A DNA stretch of 64,000 nt. Source: Cunninghamia lanceolata. Its lineage: Eukaryota; Streptophyta; Pinopsida; Cupressales; Cupressaceae. A model generated the notes under the pieces. That model did not search any database and was not told the origin of the DNA. It saw only the letters and a list, made by a program, of their open reading frames with translations. Of this stretch, positions 43,860 through 53,110 are shown piece by piece. The stretch spans positions 930,001 through 994,000 of the forward strand of contig BSBN01001687.1 in the NCBI GenBank assembly GCA_027924645.1, in the 5' to 3' direction. The position numbers and the translations under genes are program-made. Each line of letters starts with the position of its first letter. The first letter of the stretch is position 1.

Positions 43860-44622
43860 TTTAGTCTTTAGTTGCTGAATAATTTCTATCAATGCTCTTT
43901 TATATGACCATCTGAGTTTAGTGTTCAGCTAAACAAGAATGTCAGTTTTCAGATTCGCTATTTCCTCTCGCAATTTACCTATTTCATTGGAGCTCCTTAG
44001 GAGGCTAGATTTTTGGATTCCTCCTCGAGTACGGGAAATTTTTTGACATAACTCAGAGATATCAGTAAGTTCGAGTTGGGACACATCTCCTTTTCCCATT
44101 AAATCTAAGGTTCTCCTCGCATCCTCATCAAGTCCTTTGAGGAATATAGTCTTTAGAATCTCCAGACTTATGGCTTCCTCACCACATCGTTTGGTTAGAA
44201 AGATAAACCTATCAAGATAATCTTCCAAGCTCTTATCCTCTTTTTGTCTTAGTTTGAATAGCTCTTCCTTTCTATCACTAACTCTGGTATTTTTCTAAGA
44301 AAATAATTTCCATGTCATCCTAGTTAGTTATTGATCCAAAAGCTAGTCCCATAAACTAACGCATTGCAACATCTCTCAGAGTGGAGAGAAAAAGTTTAAG
44401 CTTCTGATTGTTATTCTTGTAGTCGTATGTTTGACACAAGACTTTGAACTCAAAGAGGAACTGGTCAGGATATTTAGAAGAAAGTCCCCTGAAAGTCAGC
44501 AAGATAGATGGCGAAATGTTTTTCATTGGTGCATCATCATCTTTGTTGAGAGCGATAGCGTAGGTAAAGGTTCGTGCTGCCGGTCTTCTTGCCATATCAT
44601 CATTATGGAGATTGTTAGCCAT
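43860..44622 (-). pseudogene. Element B gag, copy 2
   Basis: It starts at ATG 44622 (MANNLHNDDMARRPA) and is better kept than copy 1: the core reads on through QFLFEFKVLCQTYDYKNNN to RDVAMR before a stop at 44356, and a second open part (43929-44228) holds DYLDRFIFLTKRCGEEA and ELCQKISRTRGGIQKSS. The leader of this copy was cut by C at 44907. Comparison with copy 1 shows which stops are secondary. Confidence 0.85.
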
Positions 44623-44906
44623 AATGTCAAAAGGAATGTTCTCTTCCTCAAAGACTAGGTTGGTTGATTGAATAACTATCTCCTCAAAGATTGGGTCAAC
44701 TGGTAAAACGTCTGGGGTACGATGGGAGGTCTTAGGTTGATCCTGCTAGATCAATTCGTAATTTAGTTCTTCAGTTAAGACTTCTTCCTCCCTATTTATG
44801 GTTGGAATTACTATTGGGAGTTTTTTGGTCTGAATCTTCTGTGTGGGCCTTGTTTTCTGACCATGCCGAAAGAGAGGTTTGGTAACTATTTTTGGGTGTT
44901 TACTAC

Positions 44907-47089
44907 TGTTGGTGCCTGAATTCACTGTCAGTTTTTAAGCATTTTTCATGCAGGCACCTTCCCTAAAATCCAAAAAATTTTCCAGTTTTGGCACCCCTTC
45001 AGTGTTTTGTAACATCCACATCATCTTTCTTGAAGAGGGGGTCTTCATGTTTTGTCCATCGGCATGAGTCTGGAAGGTGTCTTGGCGATCATGATTGGTA
45101 CCAATGGCGTGTTATCTTCTATCGCTGAGACTTTACCTATCGGTGTAGGTGTTTTGTGGCTTGCCGATGGACTAGGTCTCGCTGACGAGGGTTTTGGAGT
45201 GCTATCGCCAAGACCTTGGCTATCGGAGTGAGCGGGCAAGTATTGGGCCGACGGCGTATGTTTTGCCGATAAGTGGATGTGTATGTTATCGGCGTGACTT
45301 GGTCTATCGGCGAGGGAGTTTCTTGTTGGGCCGATGGCATATGTTTGGCCGATGGATGTCATCGGCGTGAGTGGTAAGGTCGGCGAAGGAGTGTTCAGTT
45401 GTGCCGACAGTGGGAGGCTTGGCCGATGCGATGTCATCGGCGTAGGTCTCACCGATGGAGGGATGCGAAGGTGGTCGTCGGTGAGATTTTGGTTATCGAG
45501 TGGACGGAGAAGTGTTGGCCCGACAGTTGGGGTCTCGCCGATGGGGGGTGTGTTTTATTTGTTGGCGTCGATGTGATATTCTTCATCGGCGGGGAGACTT
45601 TTAGGTTGGTCGATGGCGTAGGTCACACCGACGGAGGTGGGATGGCGAAGGTTTGCATCGGTGAGACTAGTGAGGTCAGCAGGAGATCTGCGGGGTTGGC
45701 CGATGGTTTGTGTCACGGCGATGGGTTTTGACGAAGGCATGTGTGTCAAGCGCGGCAAAAGCACTCGACACCCATTATGTGTGCGACCCTATTTTTTAAA
45801 CTAATGAAGGAGTCTCCTCACCGTGAATGTGGGATTATTCCCTTGTATATTTTGAACCCGCGGTTGAATGTGTTTTGGCGGGAAGTCTTTTTTGTTTGCA
45901 GCGACAGTCTCCAAATGAAGTGCGGGTGGTTGAGACCCTTAATGGCGACTGTGCTGGGGTATGGGCGAGTTGTTGCACAGTCAGGTACCAGATTTTTGAC
46001 ATGAAGACTTCCAGATAGCGGCGCGTGGCTCGAGGGTTCCTTCTGTCTCTGCAGCAAAAAATTTTGAGCGCCATTCCTTCTGAGGGCTGTATCTGGCAGA
46101 TTTTTGATATTTTGTCTTGTAATTAATTGTTGTGGTACACTTTCTGGCTGTTATAAGCAGACTGTGTTACCATTTTTCAGGTTGTTGAAAGTTGAAAATT
46201 TTTGGCTCTGTAATTCAAAACAAGCTGATCTGGTTGCTCTGTACAGCTAAACCTGTGAGTCTATGTATCTCTTGTTGTATGTTTTGGCATGAACCCACTG
46301 ATTTCATGATTAATCTTATATGAGAAATGCTATCTTAGCATGTGTTTTGTTAATTTTGTCTCCAGTATTGCATGTATTCTTCTTCTGAATCTAGATATTT
46401 GGGTAATATTTGAGACTCTAGAACATAGAATTCCTATGTTGAATGTCTGATCTTTTAACTTCTGCTCAAGGGGTAGATTAAACTGTTTTCAGGTTGAACA
46501 TTGGGAAGGGTATACTACAGTAGGGATGCCATAAGTAGAGATAACACTCTGTATTGGGAGATATCTGTAAGGCAGGTATCACATATATCCCCCTGAAATC
46601 TAGTTTTAGCTGTTCATGCTGATCATTCACAGGTGTATGTCTACTGACTCCAGGCCCTGGATAGGCACCAATCTTGCTTTGTGTTTGTGTTACAACCATG
46701 TTCAGCTTTGCATCCAAACTTAAAATCAAAATCTAAATCTAAAACAAATCTTTAGGACATTAGAATTAGTTTTAGGATCCTCAGTCCTCTGTCTACAACT
46801 GCAAATAGGCCCAAAGCTAGCCCCTTTGCTCTTATCTTTCAGTTTTGGTCTACTTACAGGAGGACTTATCTGCTTTCTGTCAGCATCCCAGCTTTTGTAT
46901 GCATATCCTCATGGATGTTGAGTAGGGAATACCCCACTAGGTTTTGCAGAGCCTGAAGAAGAAGAGGAGATAAAATATAGAGTCTATCTCTTACACTGTT
47001 GGCCCCTGGCCCAGAGATCCTGTTGATCACTGATGGCTACCTTGTAGGGAAATCTGGGAATAAGCATCCAGTCTGGGAAAAAACCAACA
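44907..47089 (+). mobile_element. Element C 5' LTR
   Basis: 2183 bp. The first third is filled by GCCGAT/ATCGGC words (45058-45735). A primer-site-like word TGGCGACTGTGCTGGGG lies inside the LTR at about 45942-45958. The rest is ordinary AT-rich sequence. Confidence 0.93.
45058..45735. repeat. GCCGAT/ATCGGC word array in C's 5' LTR
   Basis: Short words ATCGGC, ATCGGT, GGCGAT, GCCGAT and GCCGAC recur about every 15-25 bases in both orientations (for example 45058, 45084, 45106, 45121, 45139, 45163). They are often followed by GGCGTAGGTC- or TGAG-like bases. The segment is far more GC- and CpG-rich than its surroundings. The copy in the 3' LTR is 49733-50408. Confidence 0.85.
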
Positions 47090-47094
47090 CAAAA

Positions 47095-47112
47095 TGGCGA
47101 CTCTGCTGGGGA
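47095..47112 (+). promoter_or_regulatory. Element C primer binding site (tRNA-Arg type)
   Basis: TGGCGACTCTGCTGGGGA, five bases after the LTR end. From memory of plant tRNA-Arg(ACG), the complement of its 3' end would be TGGCGACTCCGCTGGGGA, one mismatch. A second identical copy is at 47183-47200 and a partial one (GGTGGCGACTCTGC) near 47320-47333. Confidence 0.8.
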
Positions 47113-47491
47113 TTGAGAAGTAAAAGTATTATCTAATCATCTCCAGTAATATATCTGTGACCCATCCGAGTCACCAACAAAATGGCGACTCTGCTGGGGA
47201 TGTTGATGTAAAGTGATATCCTGCAGTCTCTGGTGAAGTTTTGCTCTGCTGGTGGAATGAACTCAGAAAAATATGTGTTGAGCTTTCAGCTGCTGTAAAT
47301 TTTGTCCTCTTTGGAGAGGTGGCGACTCTGCAAAAGACCTGAATGCACATGAAAGTTGATGTGTGTTGTGACAGAAAATGTGCTTTTCAGACTTCAGCAT
47401 TTGTATGAGAAAAGGTACCCTGTTTCTTCCCACTTATATTTATTGTTCTACTGCATAAGTTAGATGCCAGGGGAGGCTATAGGTCTTAGGA
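47113..47491 (+). other. Element C leader
   Basis: It holds the second primer-like copy (47183-47200) and a third partial copy, otherwise no feature. The gag ATG follows at 47492. Confidence 0.6.
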
Positions 47492-49444
47492 ATGCAAAGG
47501 ATGTCTGAAAATAGAAATTTCATGAATCCAAGTATGTATTATCCCATACTCAGTCAAAAGGGGGATGATTTGAATGATAAAAGAATAGAAGAGATAAAAA
47601 ATAGGTTGATACTCTTAGAGGCTAGGCAGGCCCAGTTAAATCATGATAACCTCGTTGTGTCTGCCAGTCAGAAAGCTAAACCTCCTGTCAGCCCTTTTGA
47701 TCCTTTGTATGACCAACTGGATTTGTCATGGGTTGATTATAAAGTGGAAACTATGCCTGCTAGGATATACTGTCAGATGCCTAGATTTAGTGGTCACAGT
47801 GTGTGTGATGGGAATGCACATATCCAAAATTTTCATGAGTTCATGGGAAAACATTCATTCAGAGATGAGGATATGTGGATGAGGTTTTTTATTAGGTCCT
47901 TTGATGCAAAAGCAAAAGACTGGTATTTGAGCTTTCCAAAGAGATCCTTTGCTTGTTGGGATGAGCTTACTGACTTTTTCAAAAAAAAATTTGCAAAAGA
48001 ACCTGCTGATCTTGTTGCAGAATTGATGAGAATCAGAAAACAAGATGAAGAGCCATGTGTTGATTTCAGTCATAGGTTTGCAGTAGCCCTTTCATAGATC
48101 CCAGAAGTCTTCAGACCTGATATTTCAGCCTGTGTTGGCATATTCTTTGAGGCTTTTGAGGAGGGCTCTAGTGCAATACTGAGGGATTTCAAGGTAACAG
48201 GTATGCAGATGGCATACAAATTTGCCGAAAATATAGAAAATTTTAGAAATGGGCGCCTGTTGATATCCCTGTCCCCAGGCCTTGGTGTGAATAATAGTTG
48301 TGAAGCTGCAAATGACCAAATAATTAAGGCATCATGTGCAGATGAAAATGAAAATGAAAGCATAGAAGTTGAGACTGCTGTATTTGAACATAATGCTAAC
48401 ATTACTGCTCAACTGGATTGTTCACCAGTTGAGGATGCCAATGAAGGAACTAATGAAGACTCCCATTGCAATGATGAGGTAGCTGGCCATGAAGACAACA
48501 ACGAGGTTGTGGACAGTAGTGAGCAACTTTTGGAATGGACCTGTGGAGACAATTGTGAGTATTGTACTCAAGACAGAGAAGATATAAGCAGACAGAGAAA
48601 CAGTCCCATGTGTGACCCACTGCCTTCCTTTCAAACACATGGAGATCATGAAGAGCAGTCAGAAATTGAAACAAGTGCTAGTTCAGAGCATGATTGTTTT
48701 TCATTTGATGGCTATTTTGCTTATAACACACAGGCTGATACTCCTCCACAGAGTGAATCCATTGGTGATGAAGATGCATGTTCTGCTGCCCATGGACAAA
48801 TGGCATACTATGATCAAGCTGATGTACCTGGATCACCCATCTTTGACACATATGGTGATGAGGATCTATTTGAGTATGGTGAGGATCTAGACATTGTTTT
48901 TGGTTTGGATTCTGTTTCTCATCCTGATGAAAGAGGAAACAACATACATCAGGTAAGTGACTATGAAAATGTGCCTGATTTGAAAGAGATGCTAGAGCAT
49001 GATCTTTTCCAATATGGTGCTGCTATTGGTTGTGTGCATGATGTGCACAATTGTGAATTTGAAAGCTTTTCTTTTGAGAGGCCAGCATATGAAAGGAGCT
49101 CTGATTTTCCTAGCTGCATGGTGGACTTTGAATATTTTCAGTTTTCAGTCCAGCTAGGAGATCATTTTGCAATGCATAATGCTGATACAAATGATAACCT
49201 GTGTTCTATGCCATGTGAGTATGCATTGCCTGATACATTCTGCATCCACTTGTTGCCGGATGCTAAAGGTTATCTGCACAGGGATGACAGTGACAAGCTA
49301 AATCAGAAGGTTGAATTTGCAGATGACCAGGTTTGTTTATGGTCAGATCATGGTAGCACTCTCAGGCTTGACCCAGTGTATGCAGATGAGAACAAGGTGT
49401 TTGATAAGGGGAAATATTGGTTCTCCTTTTCTTGGTGGCCTTAG
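47492..49444 (+). pseudogene. Element C gag with long acidic C-terminal half; internal TAG
   Basis: One frame of 650 codons with a single TAG at 48095-48097 (codon 202). Residues about 75-200 are a retrotransposon gag core (MPRFSGHSVCDGNAHIQNF; KDWYLSFPKRSFACWDEL; FFKKKFAKEPADLVAEL). After the TAG the frame continues unbroken to 49444 as an acidic protein rich in Asp, Glu, Cys and Tyr (ANEGTNEDSHCNDE, YGDEDLFEYGEDLD), ending WFSFSWWP. There is no zinc knuckle and no enzyme. Typical Gag C-termini are basic, so the acidic tail is unusual. The TAG fits CAG changed by one transition; a read-through product cannot be excluded. Confidence 0.85.
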
Positions 49445-49486
49445 GCCATCAAGTTTGATTGGTGATGCAGATCATTGTAACCTCAT

Positions 49487-49551
49487 GACTCTGTGCCCAA
49501 TGGATAAGGCACTGGTCTGCATCCCAGAGATCTGGGGTTCTCGCTGTAGTC
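49487..49551 (+). pseudogene. Degenerate tRNA-Arg-like sequence inside element C
   Basis: It begins GACTCTGTGCCCAATGGATA, continues AGGCACTGGTCTGCATC and ends near GTTCTCGCTGTAGTC. As I recall it, plant tRNA-Arg(ACG) reads GACTCCGTGGCCCAATGGAT, then AAGGCGCTGGTCTACGG, and ends in a matching T arm. The D arm and anticodon stem align well; the anticodon loop and T arm are damaged. It stands 43 bases after the gag stop and 30 bases before the 3' LTR, on the element's sense strand. The same tRNA family fits C's primer site. Confidence 0.7.
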
Positions 49552-49581
49552 TTGCACCTGCACGTCCCCAATCAGAGCCAC

Positions 49582-51769
49582 TGTTGGTGCCTGAATTCAC
49601 TGTCAGTTTTTAAGCATTTTTCATGCAGGCACCTTCCCTAAAATCCAAAAAAATTTCTAGTTTTGGCACCCCTTCAGTGTTTTGTAACATCCACATCATT
49701 TTTCTTGAAGAGGAGGTCTTCATGTTTTGTCCATCGGCATGAGTCTGGAAGGTGTCTTGGCGATCATGATTGGTACCAATGGCGTGTTATCTTCTATCGC
49801 TGAGACTTTACCTATCGGCGTAGGTGTTTTGTGGCTTGCCGACGGACTAGGTCTCGCCGACGAGGGTTTTGGAGTGCTATCGCCAAGACCTTGGCTATCG
49901 GAGTGAGCGGGCAAGTATTGGGCCGACGGCGTATGTTTGGCCGATAAGTGGATGTGTGTGTTATCAGCGTGACTTGGTCTATCGGCGAGGGAGTTTCCTG
50001 TTGGGCCGATGGCATATGTTTGGCCGATGGATGTCATCGGCGTGAGTGGTAAGGTCGGCGAAGGAGTGTTCAGTTGTGCCGACGGTGGGAGGCTTGGCCG
50101 ATGCGATGTCATTGGCATAGGTCTCACCGATGGAGGGATGCGAAGGTGGTCGTCGGTGAGATTTTGGTTATCGGGTGGACGGAGAAGTGTTGGCCCGACA
50201 GTTGGGGTCTTGCCGATGGGGGGTGTGTTTTATTTGTTGGCGTCGACGTGATATTCTTCATCGGCGGGGAGACTTTTAGGTTGGCCGATGGCGTAGGTCA
50301 CACCGACGGAGGTGGGATGGCGAAGGTTTGCATCGGTGAGACTAGTGAGGTCGGCAGGAGATCTGCGGGGTTGGCCGATGGTTTGTGTCACGGCGATGGG
50401 TTTTGACGAAAGCATGTGTGTCGAGCACGGCAAAAGCGCTCGACACCCATTATGTGTGCGACCCCATTTTTTAAACTAATGAAGGAGTCTCCTCACCGTG
50501 AATGTGGGATTATTCCCTTGTATATTTTGAACCCGCGATTGAACGTGTTTTGGCGGGAAGTCTTTTTTGTTTGCAGCGATAGTCTCCAAATGAAGTGCGG
50601 GTGGTTGAGACCCTTAATGGCGACTGTGCTGGGGTATGGGCGAGTTGTTGCACAGTCAGGTACCGGATTTTTGACATGAAGACTTCTAGATAGCGGCGCG
50701 TGGCTCGAGGGTTCCTTCTGTCTCTGCAGCAATAAATTTTGAGCGCCATTCCTTCTGAGGGCTGTATCTGGCAAATTTTTGATATTTTGTCTTGTAATTA
50801 ATTGTTGTGGTACACTTTCTGGCTGTTATAGGCAGACTGTGTTACCATTTTTCAGGTTGTTGAAAGTTGAAAATTTTTGGCTCTGTAATTCAAAACAAGC
50901 TGATCTGGTTACTCTGTATAGCTAAACCTGTGAGTCTATGTATCTCTTGTTGTATGTTTTGGCATGAACCCACTGATTTCATGATTAATCTTATATGAGA
51001 AATGCTATCTTAGCATGTGTTTTGTTAATTCTGTCTCCAGTATTGCATGTATTCTTCTTCTGAATCTAGATATTTGGGTAATATTTGAGACTCTAGAACA
51101 TAGAATTCCTATGTTGAATGTCTGATCTTTTAACTTCTGCTCAAGGGGTAGATTAAACTGTTTTCAGGTTGAACATTGGGAAGGGTATACTGCAGTAGGG
51201 ATGCCATAAGTAGAGATAACTTAACACTCTGTATTGGGAGATATCTGTAAGGCAGGTATCACATATATCCCCCTGAAATCCAGTTTTAGCTGTTCATGCT
51301 GATCATTCACAGGTGTATGTCTACTGACTCCAGGCCCTGGATAGGCACCAATCTTGCTTTGTGTTTGTGTTACAACCATGTTCAGCTTTGCATCCAAACT
51401 TAAAATCAAAATCTAAATCTAAAACAAATCTTTAGGACATTAGAATTAGTTTTAGGATCCTCAGTCCTCTATCTACAACTGCAAATAGGCCCAAAGCTAG
51501 CCCCTTTGCTCTTATCTTTCAGTTTTGGTCTACTTACAGGAGGACTTATCTGCTTTTTGTCAGCATTCCAGCTTTTGTATGCATATCCTCATGGATGTTG
51601 AGTAGGGAATACCCCCCTAGGTTTTGCAGAGCCTGAAGAAGAAGAGGAGATAAAATATAGAGTCTATCTCCTACACTGTTGGCCCCTGGCCCAGAGATCC
51701 TGTTGATCACTGATGGCTACCTTGTAGGGAAATCTGGGAATAAGCATCTAGTTTGGGAAAAAACCAACA
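49582..51769 (+). mobile_element. Element C 3' LTR
   Basis: 2188 bp, same structure as the 5' LTR, with the word array at 49733-50408 and the internal primer-like word near 50617-50633. No good polypurine tract is seen before it; the bases just upstream are mixed. Confidence 0.93.
49733..50408. repeat. GCCGAT/ATCGGC word array in C's 3' LTR
   Basis: Same array as in the 5' LTR with scattered substitutions, several of them at CpG sites (TATCGGTG versus TATCGGCG, TTATCGGCG versus TTATCAGCG). Confidence 0.85.
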
Positions 51770-51844
51770 ACTACAAGAAATTCCCAAACATTCCCTAATA
51801 ATACTTAGAAAAGATCACGTATCCTTGACAACGGCACCAAGAAG

Positions 51845-53105
51845 TGACAGGCTATCGTAAGGTCCTAACACTTTAGATGAAAATTATTAGTTTATCTATC
51901 GGGGTAGTGTCCAAGGCTGTCTACAATAGAGAGTTTGGATATTTCATTGAGAAATAGTTTTCTAGATCTATTAAAAAGTTGAAATAGTACATGAAATGAA
52001 ACAACAATTTTATCCTTCTATAGAAAGCATTCAAATTCTATACTAAGAAGCATGAAAACTCTAGACTAGAAAGAATATAAATTCTACACTTAGAAAGCAG
52101 ATAAACTCTACACTAGAAAGTAGATAAATTCTATGCTAACAATTCACAACTGCAATTTGCCAAGCTACAAGCACTCCAAATTCTGACCATCAGAAAACAG
52201 TAATTCTAACTAAGGCAAATGTGCCGAAAAACTTCTAATAAACATAAAAAGTTTCAAACAACAGTACACAACAATTTAACTTTTACACAACACACCCTGC
52301 AGGTTAACGATAGAAGCTAAACATAAACTATCTTCAACTGAATAAAAACATCCATAGAAATGAAAATACTTATCTATCCTAGAGTCCTGCGAGTGGGCAG
52401 CTCGTGGGAGAAGATTGTCTTAACTCAAGTCACATTCAATCACTTCAACAACACATGAGAACTCCATTCAAATCTTCATATTTTTTTAAATAAACTAAAA
52501 CTCAGAATATCATTTCCATTCATAAAAATTGCAAGTACACAGCTCTGATGATTTTGAAAAACTTAAGTATTGGTTTTCATTCATCCATAGTGTCTATTTA
52601 TATCCATGTTTTGAGCAACAACAAAAACTGAACTACTTCAAAAACTCCTAAACTTCCAATGGCAGGAAAATGCCATTTGAAGAAGTCTTATAATTGAAAA
52701 ACAAGATCTTAACTACTGCTGTCTTTAACACCATAAAAGGACTCCGAGTGGAGTCATAATGTCTTTTGGGTAACCACAAAAATAGGAGAATAAAACAAAG
52801 TCTTCATTAAATGCAAGCCTAAAATTTCTGGCGCCCCCAACTTTCGGTGCACTCGTCCATAGCTGTATAATGTCCACTTCTTAGGTAATGTATTAACCTG
52901 CACAGTTACCCAACTTTTCATGCCATTAAATCAACATTTAAAAGCTAGTTTCAATCAATTTAGGAAATCAGGATTTGTACAATATTTTATTAAAAATAGA
53001 TAAATATCACTTATAAAAATAAATAAATTGGCAAGGCTAGGAAATTGGATAGTGCAAAAATGCTATTTGATCCATTAAAGAAATGAGGTTATTTATACCT
53101 CATCA
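51845..53105 (-). mobile_element. Element B LTR 3 (right)
   Basis: 1261 bp from TGACAGGCTA to CCTCATCA, followed by the right target duplication CACAT. A TATA word matching the other copies is near 52593-52604. As the rightmost LTR it is the 5' LTR of the array. Confidence 0.9.
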
Positions 53106-53110
53106 CACAT

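Larger units (their letters stand above)
44907..51769 (+). mobile_element. Element C: gag-only LTR retrotransposon inserted in B
   Basis: LTRs at 44907-47089 and 49582-51769 start TGTTGG and end CCAACA, flanked by ACTAC (44902-44906 and 51770-51774). The matching unoccupied site is visible in the other B unit near 42280-42284. The tRNA-Arg-type primer site follows the 5' LTR. The interior (2.5 kb) has one long ORF with a gag domain and no enzymes. By eye the first 240 bases of the two LTRs differ at about five sites, so it is the youngest-looking insertion here together with the least decayed ORF. Confidence 0.95.
39722..53105 (-). mobile_element. Element B: gag-only LTR element in a three-LTR tandem
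   Basis: Three LTRs (39722-40983, 42353-43613, 51845-53105) alternate with two gag-bearing interiors. The outer ends are flanked by CACAT (39717-39721 and 53106-53110), so the array moved in or grew as one unit. Primer sites lie left of the middle and right LTRs, purine tracts right of the left and middle LTRs; both show minus orientation. The interiors encode only a gag fragment, as in the class called TR-GAG. The second interior is interrupted by element C. Confidence 0.9.

Noticed and set aside
45399..45731. 110-codon plus-strand ORF conserved in both LTRs of C (also 50074-50406), and 135-codon minus-strand ORFs at 45045-45452 and 49720-50127
   Set aside because: Conservation follows from LTR identity; the ORFs cross the GCCGAT array on both strands with low-complexity translations and no gag-like or enzyme features.
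49487..49551. Functional tRNA gene
   Set aside because: The anticodon loop and T arm are damaged and the acceptor ends pair poorly, so I call it a tRNA-like remnant only.
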